Origin: Micromonospora sp. C31
Lineage (GTDB): Bacteria > Actinomycetota > Actinomycetes > Mycobacteriales > Micromonosporaceae
Direction: 5' to 3'
Assembly: GCF_018070575.1 (NCBI RefSeq)
Contig: NZ_JAGPXN010000017.1
Location: forward strand, 1 to 64,000
DNA length: 64,000 nucleotides
Shown: piece after piece, positions 39,154 through 47,975 of the stretch
Layout of the letters: the number at the start of each line of letters is the position of its first letter
Numbering within the stretch: position 1 is the first letter of the stretch
Position numbers and translations under genes: made by a program
Notes under the pieces: model-generated
What the model was told of the DNA's origin: nothing
Databases searched by the model: none
Seen by the model: the letters and a program-made list of their open reading frames with translations, nothing else

Positions 39154-41567
39154 CCGACGGGACCGCCACCGCCGTCACCCGCCCGGTCAGCGCCGCCCAG
39201 CTGGCGCTCTGGGCGGAGGAACAGCTCGATCCCTCGGTGAGCAGCAGCGGGTACTTCTTCGTCACCTTCCTCGGCCCGGTGCGCCCGGAAGAGCTGCGGG
39301 CGAGCGCGCTGGCCGTGCTGCGCCGGCACGAGCCGCTGCGCTCGGTGCTGCGCACGACCGGTGACGCCCTGCGCCAGCTGGTCCTACCCGCCGAGGCGGC
39401 GCTGGTGTTCGAGACCGTCGAGGTGCCGTGCCCGGTGGGCGACGAGGCGGACGGCGTAGCGGCCTGGATGCGTCGGGGTGAGGACACCCGACGTTGGGAC
39501 CTCGGCACCGAGGCGCCGATCCGGTTCCACCTGCTGGTGCACGGTGAGGATCGGGCGAGCCTGGTCTTCTCCGTGCACCACGCGGGCTTCGACGGGCGGA
39601 GCAAGTTCGTGGTGGCGCAGGACTTCACCGCCTTCCTCGTCGGGGTCCGGGCCGGGGACCCGCCGGTCGCCGATCCGCTACCGCACCCGGTGCTGCCCGA
39701 GCCGGACGCGGAGACGCGGGCCGCCGCCGTGGCGTACTGGATCGAGGCGCTCGCCGACGCGCCCGAGCCGATGGCGCTGCCCGGTGGGTGTGTTCCGGGG
39801 CGGCGCGGTGTGGTGACCACCGCCACGACCAGGTTGGACCGCGACCTCGTGCGCGGGCTCCGGTCGCTGGCCGAGCGGCACGGCGCCACCACCTTCACCA
39901 CCCTTGTCGCCGCGCTGGGCGGGCAACTGGCCGGGTACGGCAACCCTCGGGGCGTCCTGGGCATCGCCGCGGATGTCGGGGACGCCGGGACCCGGGCGGT
40001 CGCCGGCGTACAGATCAACGTGGTGCCGATGCTGGTGCGGGTGGGGCGCGGGACCGACCCGGTCGTGGAGGCGGGTGCCGCGCTGGACCGGCTCCGCCGG
40101 TTCCGTCGGGTGCCCTTCGGCGACATCCTCGCGCGGGTGCCGGAGCACGGTACCCGGCGGCTCGCCACCCAGTTGGGGATCTCCTTCCCACGGCCCCCGG
40201 CTGGCCTGCGTCTGGACGTTCGCGGCCTGGGCAGCCGGTGGTCCTTCTTCACCCCCAACACCTCGGCGACCTTCGAGAAGACGCTGCAACTACGGGCGGA
40301 CTGGCCCGACTGCCTGGTCCGGTTGGACTACCGGGCGGAGACCATGGGGACACGGGAGGCCGAGGAGTTCGTCGCCGACTTCCACGCGTCGGTCGCCGAC
40401 CTCGTCGCCGGGGTGGCCGTCCGGTCCAGCCGGCGTCCCGCCGCGGCCACCGCCCCGGCCGGCATCGTCGAGGACCGCCCGGTCCGGCCGTTCGAGGTGC
40501 TGCGGGACCGGGCCGCGTGGGACCCGCTCGGCGTCGCCCTGACCGTCCCCGGCGCCTCGATCACCTTCCGGGATCTGCTCGGGGCGGTGACCGACGACCC
40601 GGGGACCCCGGACGCCGCGTCGGTCACCGGCACCGACCCTGTGCGTCGGCTCGCCATGCTGGTCCGCTCCGGCGACGCGGCGGCGGGCCGGCCGGCAGGG
40701 CCGGCCGGCGGGGGTGACACCCTCCTCTGGCCGGCCACCGAGCCGACGGTGCTGCGGATCGAGGCGACGGCCGCCTGGCACCGCGGTGCCACGGTCCGCC
40801 TCTCCGACGACGCTGCCGCGGCGGCCAGTGGCGTGGGCCGGATCTGCGCCCCGTTCCGGTTCACGCAGGCGCTGGCCGAAGCTGTTCCGGCCGGGGCGCC
40901 GGTGACCCTGGTGCTTCCGCTCGGGCAGTTGCAGGTCACCGCCGCGCTGGCCGACTGGCGGGCGGCGGGCGCCACCGTGGGCGCGTACCACGTGGTGGGT
41001 GACGAGGCGACGGGTTGGGTCGAGCCGGCGGACGACCCGGTCCGGCCGCCCCTGCTGGTCCCCCTGCCCGGTGTCTCCTACTCGGTGCGGTCCGTCGACG
41101 GCGTCCCCCTGCCGGTGCGCGTACCGGGTGGGTTGCACGTGTCGTCCGGGGCCTTCCCGGAGCCGATGGACACCGGGCTGGCCGGTCGGGTCACCGGTGC
41201 GGACCGGGTCGAGTACCTCGGCCCGTCGCGGCGCCGCCACCTGCGCCACCACGGCTTCATCGATGTCCGGCTGGTGGAGGCGGTGTTGCACGCGCACCCC
41301 GGCGTCCGAGAGGCGGCCGTGGTGCTGCGGGCGACGCCGCGGGGGCCGGCGGCCGTCGCTGTCGTCGCGCCCGCCCCGGGCGCGGCGGTGGGTCCGGGCG
41401 AGATCCGGGCCGCGATGCGCCGGCGACTCGAAGGTTTCGACCTGCCGGGGCGAATCCAGGTGGTCGGGGAGTTGCCCCGGACCGACCGCGGCGAGGTCGA
41501 CCGGGCCTCGCTCGCGCAGCCGTTCCGTTCCGAGCCCGGTTCCGACCGTTACGTCATTGGAGGTTGA
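39150..41567 (+). CDS. NRPS condensation domain with dead adenylation domain
   Basis: An 805-residue protein. Residues about 10-435 are a condensation domain with the active HHAGFDG motif. Residues about 455-805 are a shrunken adenylation-like domain: there is no A3 T-S-G-S-T-G loop and no A5 Y-G-x-T-E, and the A10 lysine is replaced by Glu (D-R-G-E-V-D-R). It cannot activate a substrate. The C part probably links the piperazate unit to the leucine-type unit on 46026-47975, with the dead A domain as a docking scaffold. GTG start overlapping the previous stop (GTGA). Confidence 0.83.
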   Translation: MTDGTATAVTRPVSAAQLALWAEEQLDPSVSSSGYFFVTFLGPVRPEELRASALAVLRRHEPLRSVLRTTGDALRQLVLPAEAALVFETVEVPCPVGDEADGVAAWMRRGEDTRRWDLGTEAPIRFHLLVHGEDRASLVFSVHHAGFDGRSKFVVAQDFTAFLVGVRAGDPPVADPLPHPVLPEPDAETRAAAVAYWIEALADAPEPMALPGGCVPGRRGVVTTATTRLDRDLVRGLRSLAERHGATTFTTLVAALGGQLAGYGNPRGVLGIAADVGDAGTRAVAGVQINVVPMLVRVGRGTDPVVEAGAALDRLRRFRRVPFGDILARVPEHGTRRLATQLGISFPRPPAGLRLDVRGLGSRWSFFTPNTSATFEKTLQLRADWPDCLVRLDYRAETMGTREAEEFVADFHASVADLVAGVAVRSSRRPAAATAPAGIVEDRPVRPFEVLRDRAAWDPLGVALTVPGASITFRDLLGAVTDDPGTPDAASVTGTDPVRRLAMLVRSGDAAAGRPAGPAGGGDTLLWPATEPTVLRIEATAAWHRGATVRLSDDAAAAASGVGRICAPFRFTQALAEAVPAGAPVTLVLPLGQLQVTAALADWRAAGATVGAYHVVGDEATGWVEPADDPVRPPLLVPLPGVSYSVRSVDGVPLPVRVPGGLHVSSGAFPEPMDTGLAGRVTGADRVEYLGPSRRRHLRHHGFIDVRLVEAVLHAHPGVREAAVVLRATPRGPAAVAVVAPAPGAAVGPGEIRAAMRRRLEGFDLPGRIQVVGELPRTDRGEVDRASLAQPFRSEPGSDRYVIGG

Positions 41568-41570
41568 CCA

Positions 41571-42910
41571 TGGACGCACTCGCCGAGGCGGTACTCGCCA
41601 ACGCCGGTCCGGAGGAGTTGGCCCGGCACCCCGTGCCACAGAACTACCTCGCGGCGCACCTGCGCGCCGAGGACGTCGACATCTTCCGCAACACCCAGGA
41701 CAAGGACGTCCGCCGTTCCCTCCACCTGGGCCGGGTGGCGATGCCCGAACTCGCACCGGACGAGGTGCTCATCGCGGTGATGGCCGCCGCGATCAACTAC
41801 AACACCGTCTGGTCGGCGATCTTCGAGCCGATCCCGACCTTCGCCTTCCTCAAGCAGCTTGGCCGGCAGGGCGGCTGGTCGGCCCGGCACGACGTGCCCT
41901 ATCACGTCCTCGGCTCGGACGCCTCGGGCGTGGTGGTACGGGTCGGCTCCAACGTGCGCAACTGGCGGGTCGGCGACCACGTGGTCGTCTCCACCGCGTA
42001 CGTCGACGACCAGGATCCGGCCACCCACGCCGACGGCATGATGGGCGTCGACCAACGGGCCTGGGGCTTCGAGACCAACTTCGGCGCGCTGGGGCACTAC
42101 GCCGTCGCCCGGGCCAGTCAGCTGCTCCGCAAGCCGGCCCACCTGAGCTGGGAGGAGGCGGCCAGCAACCCGCTCTGCGCGGGGACCGCCTACCGGATGC
42201 TGGTCAGCGACCGGGGCGCCCGGATCAAGCAGGGCGACATCGTGCTCATCTGGGGTGCCTCCGGCGGCCTGGGCACCTACGCGGTGCAGCTCACCCGCAA
42301 CGCCGGGGGCATCGCCGTCGGCGTGGTGGGCTCTGCGCAGAAGGCCGAGGCGGTCCGGGCGCTCGGGTGCGACCTCGTCATCGACCGTAGCGAGATCGGG
42401 CTGGACACGACGGACGTCGCGACCTCGGTGGAGGCCGGCAAGCAGCTCGGTCGGCTCATCCGACGTGAGTTCGGTGAGGACCCGCACGTCGTGTTCGAGC
42501 ACGTCGGACGGGCCACCTTCGGCATCTCGGTGTTCGTGGTCCGTCGGGGTGGGACGGTCGTGACCTGTGGCTCCAGCACCGGCTACCACCACGAGTTCGA
42601 CAACCGGTACCTGTGGATGAAGCTCAAGCGGATCATCGGCAGCCACGGCGCCAACCTGCACGAGCAGTGGGAGACCAACCGGCTGGTCAGCATGGGTCGG
42701 CTCGGGTCGACGCTGACCCGCACCTACTCGCTGGACGAGGCCGCCGAGGCGACCAGGCTGGTGCAGCGCAACGCGCACATCGGCAAGATCGGCGTGTTGT
42801 CGCTGGCTCCCAAGCCCGGTCTCGGCATCACCGATCCCGACCTGCGGGTGCGGCTCGGCGAGGACCGGGTGGCGCCGCTGCGCGGCTTCGCCCCGGCCGA
42901 CGCGGACTGA
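41571..42910 (+). CDS. ccr: crotonyl-CoA carboxylase/reductase
   Basis: A 446-residue medium-chain dehydrogenase of the CCR family, which reduces and carboxylates 2-enoyl-CoA to alkylmalonyl-CoA with NADPH and CO2. Seen: A-A-I-N-Y-N-T-V-W-S-A-I-F-E-P, H-V-L-G-S-D-A-S-G-V-V, the long S-W-E-E-A-A-S-N-P-L-C-A-G-T-A-Y-R segment, and W-G-A-S-G-G-L-G. For an alkylsuccinyl warhead the substrate would be a medium-chain enoyl-CoA such as 2-octenoyl-CoA; chain length cannot be read from sequence. ATG after GGAGG, 3 nt behind the C-A* gene. It is the last gene before a strong terminator. Confidence 0.9.
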
Positions 42911-42959
42911 CGCCGAGCGGGTGACCAGGTGACGGATCAGGCTGCGGCGCGGCGACCCG

Positions 42960-43004
42960 CCGCCGTGGTCACGCCGGTCGGGTGGGCCGGCGTGACCACG
43001 GCGG
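42960..43004. terminator. bidirectional terminator between ccr and def
   Basis: A perfect 18-bp inverted repeat (42960-42977 and 42987-43004, 9-nt loop) lies between two convergent genes, 49 nt after the ccr stop and 5 nt after the deformylase stop. It should end both transcripts. Confidence 0.75.
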
Positions 43005-43009
43005 GCCGC

Positions 43010-43558
43010 TCAGCGGAGCCGGCCGAGGATCGGGTGGGGACTGATCTCGACCCGCGGCGTGGGCTGGCCGTACCACTCGGCGGCGCGGATCGCCTTCATC
43101 GCCGCCTTGCGGCGCTCGGTGTCCATCCGGTCGATGAAGAGCACGCCGTCGAGGTGGTCGGTCTCGTGCTGCAGGCACCGGGCGAGGTAGCCGGAGCCGA
43201 CGATCTGCACCGGGTCCCCGTGTCGGCTGTAGCCCTTGGCCACCACGTTCATCCGGCGCTTCGTGTCGAAGTAGAGGCCGGGCATCGACAGGCAGCCCTC
43301 CGGACCGTCCTGCTCGTCCTCGTCGGGGAAGCGGAGGACCGGGTTGACCAGATGTCCCCGCGTGCCCTCGACGTGGTAGACGAAGACGCGCAGCCCGATG
43401 CCGAGCTGCGGCGCCGCGAGCCCGGCGCCCTGCTCGTCCTCCAGGGTGTCGGTGAGATCACGGACCAACCGGTGCAGTTCCTTGTCGAAGGTGGTCACCT
43501 CGTCCGCCGGCTGGGTGAGGACCGGATCGCCGAGGAGGCGTACGGGCAGGACAGCCAT
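43010..43558 (-). CDS. def: peptide deformylase, likely resistance copy
   Basis: A 182-residue metalloenzyme that removes the N-formyl group from new proteins. All three motifs are intact: GAGLAAPQ (44-51), EGCLS (87-91) and HETDH (131-135), supplying the Cys and two His metal ligands and the catalytic Glu. ATG after AGAGGAA. Deformylase is the target of the hydroxamate actinonin. A copy inside a hydroxamate cluster is therefore best explained as self-resistance; that is inference, and the residues that would make it insensitive cannot be identified by eye. It is divergent from the ArsR-like regulator gene. Confidence 0.9.
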   Translation of the reverse strand: MAVLPVRLLGDPVLTQPADEVTTFDKELHRLVRDLTDTLEDEQGAGLAAPQLGIGLRVFVYHVEGTRGHLVNPVLRFPDEDEQDGPEGCLSMPGLYFDTKRRMNVVAKGYSRHGDPVQIVGSGYLARCLQHETDHLDGVLFIDRMDTERRKAAMKAIRAAEWYGQPTPRVEISPHPILGRLR

Positions 43559-43658
43559 GAAGGTTCCTCTCTGGATGTGGTGCGACAGACCGGGACGCTG
43601 ACCGGATGGCCGGTGCGGCCTGGAGTTACGCGGCACGCGGGTCGACTGACGTGTCTCC

Positions 43659-43697
43659 TTGACCCTCCGTGTGCAAAGAAGAATACTTTGCAAAGTG
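43659..43697 (+). promoter_or_regulatory. promoter and palindromic operator, leaderless start
   Basis: TTGACC (43659-43664) and AATACT (43682-43687) are 17 nt apart, so transcription should start at about 43694-43695, on the GTG start codon of the regulator gene: a leaderless mRNA. An inverted repeat TGCAAAG-N7-CTTTGCA covers the -10 region, and ACTTTGCAAAGT is itself a 12-bp palindrome. This is a likely autoregulatory operator that may also control the divergent def gene. Confidence 0.6.
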
Positions 43698-44315
43698 ACC
43701 GACGCCGAGAGCAAGGGCCCGACGCACCGGGACCCGGACGGCCAGACCGGCTTCGACCGGGCAGCCAGGGCAGCGCTGAGTCATCCACTGAGGGCTGCCC
43801 TGCTCGACCTCATCCGCCGACGTGGCACCATCACCGCCACCGAAGCGGCCCGGGAGTTGGGCGGCAACACCGGCCAGCACTCCTTCCACCTGCGGCAACT
43901 CGCCCGGTACGGGTTCATCGAGGAGGCGCCGCACGGCCCGGGCAGGGTGCGCCCCTGGCGGCTGGTCGGCCCGGTCGCGGAGCCGGAGCCGGAGGAGGAG
44001 ATGGCCTGTCTCGCCCGGGGGCTGGAGGACGAGGTCTACCGCAACTGGCTCGCCCAGCGCGACCAGGCACCCCAGCGGTGGCGTCACGACGAGGCGTTCA
44101 GTCAGATCCTCTACCTGACGCCCCGCGAGCTCACCGAGGTCGGCAGCGCCATCCGAGACCTGATCAACGGCTACCGGCACCGCGAGAACCGGCCGCTGAC
44201 CCGACCGCCGGGTTCCGCACCCGTCGCGGTCGTGGCCCGCCTCTTCCCGCTCCTCGAACCCGACAGCGTGGAGCCAGGTGGAGATCGCCCCGACGAGACC
44301 GGTCCTCAGCGCTGA
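43695..44315 (+). CDS. ArsR-type winged-helix regulator
   Basis: A 206-residue regulator. Residues about 20-95 form an ArsR-like winged helix (A-L-S-H-P-L-R-A-A-L-L-D-L-I-R-R-R-G-T-I-T-A-T-E-A...S-F-H-L-R-Q-L-A-R-Y-G-F-I-E-E-A). The rest is a charged helical region without metal-binding Cys pairs, so a metal sensor is unlikely. Position between def and the exporter gene, with a palindrome over its promoter, suggests a repressor released by the cluster product or an intermediate. No ribosome-binding site precedes the GTG, consistent with leaderless translation. Confidence 0.72.
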   Translation: MTDAESKGPTHRDPDGQTGFDRAARAALSHPLRAALLDLIRRRGTITATEAARELGGNTGQHSFHLRQLARYGFIEEAPHGPGRVRPWRLVGPVAEPEPEEEMACLARGLEDEVYRNWLAQRDQAPQRWRHDEAFSQILYLTPRELTEVGSAIRDLINGYRHRENRPLTRPPGSAPVAVVARLFPLLEPDSVEPGGDRPDETGPQR

Positions 44316-44363
44316 CCACGTCGGTCCACCGCCCATCAACACTCACGAGAAGGACCATCAGAG

Positions 44364-45947
44364 ATGACAGCCGTTGAGGCTAGGCCGAACCGTACGACCG
44401 CGGTTCTCGCCCTGGTGGCGGTGTTCGCTGCCGCCTTCCTCGCAATGATCGACCTGTCGATCAGTGCCGTGGCCACGCCCGCCATCCGTCTAGACCTCAC
44501 AGCCTCCATCTCGGCCATCCAGTGGGTCTTCGACGCGTACACCCTCTGCTTCGCCAGCCTGGTCCTGGTGGGCGGCCTCATCGGCGACCGGCTCGGGCAC
44601 CGCACCGGCCTGGTGTTGAGCCTGACGCTGTTCATGGTGGGCTCGGCGCTGTGCGCCTTCGCCCCTGACACCGGCCTGTTGATCGCCGGTCGGGCGGTTC
44701 AGGGCACGGCTGCGGCGATGCTGGTGCCGTCCAGCATGGCCCTGATCGCCGTGATCGCGCCCGAGCCGGAGCGCCGGGCCAAGCTGCTGGGTATCTGGAG
44801 CGGCCTCAGTGGTGCCGCGATCGCCCTGGGCCCGGTCTTCGGCGGCTGGCTCGTCCACATCTCCGGCTGGCGCCTGATCTTCCTGGTGAACCTGCCGCTC
44901 GGTGCCCTCGTGCTGGCCCTCACCGTGATCACGCTGCCCCGGACCACACCGAACCGGGAGGGCCGGATCGACTTCCTCGGCCTGCTGCTCGGGGCCGGCG
45001 CGGCCTTCAGCGTCGCCTTCGGCGTCATCGAGGGCAACAGCATGGGCTGGACCTCTCCGGTGATCATCGGATCGTTCGTGACCGCCGTCGTCGCGGCGGT
45101 CGCGTTCGTGTTCGTCGAGTTGCGCAGCAGCCACCCGATGATGCCGGTCCGGCTCTTCCGGTCGGTGCCGTTCGCCGCCGCCAATGTGATCAACTTCGTC
45201 CTCGGCTTCGCGCTCTCCGCGGCCTTCTTCTTCCTGTCGCAGTATCTCCAGCAGGTCCTCGGGTACAGCGCGCTCGGCGCGGGACTGGGCTTCCTCCCGG
45301 CCGCGCTGGGCATGATGTTCATGGCCCCGTTGGCGGGGCAGCTCGCCGGGCGCCTCGGCAGCCGCGCGCTGATCAGCGTCGGCCTGGCACTCGGGGCCGG
45401 CGGCCTGTTCAGCCTGTCGCTCCTCGGCACCGACAGCCGCTACGTGCAGTTCTGGTGGGCGGTCGCCCTGGTCGGGGTCGGGTTGGGCCTGGCCCTGCCA
45501 CCCAACACGCACGTCGCGCTCGGCGCCGTGGAGCCGGAGCGGGCCGGCGCAGCCTCCGGCACGATCGAGACGTCGCTGCAGTTCGGCACGGTGGTCGGCA
45601 TCGCGGCGCTCGGCACGCTTCAGGCGAGCACCTTCCTCGACGGGCTGCGCGGGCGGCTCGCCGACGCCGGACTGACCGGCCCGCCGCTCTCGGATGCCGT
45701 CGACAAGCTGTCCCGGGGTGAGGCGGCCGACCTGCCCGGGCTGGCCGGGAACCTGCTCGACTCGATCGTCAAGACGTCCTTCGCCGAGGGTCTTCAGCTG
45801 GCCTTCCTGGTGGCCTCCGTGGTCACCGCCGTGACCGTGCTCGTCGCCCTGTTCGGTGCGCCGAAGGGCCTGACCGGCGCCGCCCCGGCCGAGTCCGCGC
45901 CCGCCGAGCCGCAGGAAGATGTCCGGCCCGACCCCACCTCGGTGTGA
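44364..45947 (+). CDS. MFS drug exporter, DHA2 (14-helix) type
   Basis: A 527-residue inner-membrane transporter with about 14 hydrophobic helices. The motif D-x-x-x-G is seen in G-G-L-I-G-D-R-L-G-H-R-T-G and the DHA2 motif C-like G-P-V-F-G-G-W-L. These pumps expel drugs in exchange for protons. It follows the ArsR-like gene by 48 nt with a GAGAAGGA site and is probably co-transcribed with it. The likely cargo is the cluster product. A terminator follows its stop. Confidence 0.87.
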   Translation: MTAVEARPNRTTAVLALVAVFAAAFLAMIDLSISAVATPAIRLDLTASISAIQWVFDAYTLCFASLVLVGGLIGDRLGHRTGLVLSLTLFMVGSALCAFAPDTGLLIAGRAVQGTAAAMLVPSSMALIAVIAPEPERRAKLLGIWSGLSGAAIALGPVFGGWLVHISGWRLIFLVNLPLGALVLALTVITLPRTTPNREGRIDFLGLLLGAGAAFSVAFGVIEGNSMGWTSPVIIGSFVTAVVAAVAFVFVELRSSHPMMPVRLFRSVPFAAANVINFVLGFALSAAFFFLSQYLQQVLGYSALGAGLGFLPAALGMMFMAPLAGQLAGRLGSRALISVGLALGAGGLFSLSLLGTDSRYVQFWWAVALVGVGLGLALPPNTHVALGAVEPERAGAASGTIETSLQFGTVVGIAALGTLQASTFLDGLRGRLADAGLTGPPLSDAVDKLSRGEAADLPGLAGNLLDSIVKTSFAEGLQLAFLVASVVTAVTVLVALFGAPKGLTGAAPAESAPAEPQEDVRPDPTSV

Positions 45948-45954
45948 GCTCATC

Positions 45955-45985
45955 GCCCGCCGGCACCACCCCGGTGCTGGCGGGC
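45955..45985 (+). terminator. terminator after MFS gene
   Basis: A 13-bp inverted repeat with one G-U pair (45955-45967 and 45973-45985, 5-nt loop), 8 nt after the transporter stop and 41 nt before the next start codon. It should separate the resistance operon from the assembly-line operon. Confidence 0.6.
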
Positions 45986-46025
45986 CCGACCGAATCGTCC
46001 GTGACCTGTCCATGGGGGAGGATCC

Positions 46026-47975
46026 GTGAACCACGCCGACCGGACGAAGCCGGCGCATCCCGCGCCGCTGGCGCACGAGATGTTCGATGCGCAGGTACGG
46101 GCCGCTCCAGACCGGCCAGCGGTCCGGCACCTGGGCCAGGTGACGACCTACGGTCAGCTCGACCAGGCTGGGAAGCGGATCGCCGCGCTGGTACGCGGGC
46201 GCGGCCTCGGCCCGGGCGACACGGTGGCGGTCTGCCTTCCCCGTGGGGCCGAGCTGGTCGCCGCCGCCGTCGGCGTCTTCCGGTCCGGTGCGGCCTACCT
46301 CCCGTTCGACCCGGCCCATCCCGTCGAGCGGATCCGTCGGACCCTCGGCCTGGCCGCGGCGTCGATGGTGCTCACCACGAGTGAGCTGGCCGGGAGCCTC
46401 GCCGGGGACGGTGTGGAGGCGGTCGTCCCGACTGCCGCCGGCACCGTCCCCGCCCCAGCCGAGCCGCCCGTCGGGCCGGAGCCGGAGGACATCGCCTTCG
46501 TCGTCTACACCTCCGGCTCGACGGGCGTCCCCAAGGGGGTGATGATCGAGCATCACTCGTTGGCCACCTTCGTCCGGTGGGACAGGGACGCGTTCAGCCT
46601 CGGCCCGCAGGACCGGGTGGCGCTGGTCGCCTCGCCCGGCTTCGACGCGTCCATGTGGGACATCTGGCCCACCCTGGCCGCCGGCGCCTGCCTCTGCGTG
46701 GCGGACCGCGAGGTGGTGCTCGCCGAGGACGGGCTACGGGACTGGATCGTCGACCAGCAGATCACCGTCCTGTTCGTGACGACGGCGTTGGGACAGCGGC
46801 TCGTCCAGTCCCGGTGGCCACGCCACACGGCGCTGCGCCACCTGCTCGTCGGGGGCGAGAGCCTGCACGTCCGGCCCGACGCCGAGCTTCCCTTCCAGGT
46901 GGTCAACAACTACGGCCCCACCGAGACCACGGTCATCGTCACCTCGGGGCCGGTGGAGCCGGCGACCGGATCGACCGAGCCGCCGTCGATCGGCCAGCCG
47001 CTGCCCCACGCGGACGTCCACATCCTCGACACGGAGCTGCGGCCAGTCTCCCCCGGTGAGGTCGGCGAGCTGTACCTGGGCGGGCCGGGGGTCGGGCGGG
47101 GCTACCTCGGCCGGCCCGACCTGACCGCCGACCGGTTCGTGCCCGACCCGTTCTCCGCCCTACCCGGTGCTCGCCTCTACCGCAGCGGCGACCTGGGCAG
47201 GTGGCTGCCCGACGGGAGCATCGCGTTCGTCGGGCGGCGCGACGACCAGGTCAAGATCCGTGGCAACCGGGTCGAGCCGAGCGAGGCCGCCGCAGCGCTG
47301 ACCAACCACCCGGACGTCGTCGCCGCCCACGTCGGCGTGGTCACCTCCGAGCGGGGCGAGCACGAGCTGGTCGCGTACCTGGTCGCCCGGGATCCGGCCG
47401 CGCCGCCGACCCCGGCCGCGCTCCGGCTCTTCATGACCCGGTCCCTACCGGCCTACCTGGTGCCGCGCAGCTACCTGGCGCTGCCCGGGCTGCCGCTCAA
47501 CGCCAACGGCAAGGTCGACCGGGCCGCCCTGCCGCCCCCGGGTCCCGCCGACGTCGCCACGGCGACGACCTTCGTCACCCCCGGCACGCAGTTGGAGCGC
47601 CAGCTCGCCACCCTGTGGAGCGAGGCGCTGAACGTCGAGCGGGTCGGGCTGGACGACAGCTTCTTCGACCTCGGCGGCCACTCCATGCTGCTCGCGCAGG
47701 TACACCGGCGACTGGTCCGCGAGCTGGGCCACCGCGTACCCCTGCTGTCGCTCTTCGAACACCCGACCATCCGGGCTCTGGCCCGCCACCTGTCGGCCGA
47801 CGGTGCGGTGGAGCCACCGGCGGCACCGGTGGCCGGGCCCACCGGGACGGACGGCGGCGGGCTGGAGGCCGGCGCCGAGCGGCGCAGCGGCCCACCCCGG
47901 ATGCGGCGGGCCTCGTCGCTGCGCCGCCAGGCCGCGGCCGAGGTGGCAGCGGCCGGTGAGAAGGAGACGGCATGA
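46026..47975 (+). CDS. NRPS A-PCP didomain, leucine-type code
   Basis: A 649-residue NRPS protein. Adenylation domain at residues 15-505 with A3 VYTSGSTGVPKG, A5 N-N-Y-G-P-T-E-T, A7 Y-R-S-G-D-L and the A10 Lys in N-A-N-G-K-V-D-R. PCP at 518-595 with F-F-D-L-G-G-H-S-M (Ser553). The specificity code read by GrsA alignment is D-A-W-F-L-G-N-V-I-K, one residue from the classic leucine code D-A-W-F-L-G-N-V-V-K. It should present leucine (or a close branched residue) to the C domain of 39150-41567 and pass the chain to the PKS encoded next. GTG start after GGGGGAG; stop overlaps the PKS start. Confidence 0.88.
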   Translation: MNHADRTKPAHPAPLAHEMFDAQVRAAPDRPAVRHLGQVTTYGQLDQAGKRIAALVRGRGLGPGDTVAVCLPRGAELVAAAVGVFRSGAAYLPFDPAHPVERIRRTLGLAAASMVLTTSELAGSLAGDGVEAVVPTAAGTVPAPAEPPVGPEPEDIAFVVYTSGSTGVPKGVMIEHHSLATFVRWDRDAFSLGPQDRVALVASPGFDASMWDIWPTLAAGACLCVADREVVLAEDGLRDWIVDQQITVLFVTTALGQRLVQSRWPRHTALRHLLVGGESLHVRPDAELPFQVVNNYGPTETTVIVTSGPVEPATGSTEPPSIGQPLPHADVHILDTELRPVSPGEVGELYLGGPGVGRGYLGRPDLTADRFVPDPFSALPGARLYRSGDLGRWLPDGSIAFVGRRDDQVKIRGNRVEPSEAAAALTNHPDVVAAHVGVVTSERGEHELVAYLVARDPAAPPTPAALRLFMTRSLPAYLVPRSYLALPGLPLNANGKVDRAALPPPGPADVATATTFVTPGTQLERQLATLWSEALNVERVGLDDSFFDLGGHSMLLAQVHRRLVRELGHRVPLLSLFEHPTIRALARHLSADGAVEPPAAPVAGPTGTDGGGLEAGAERRSGPPRMRRASSLRRQAAAEVAAAGEKETA

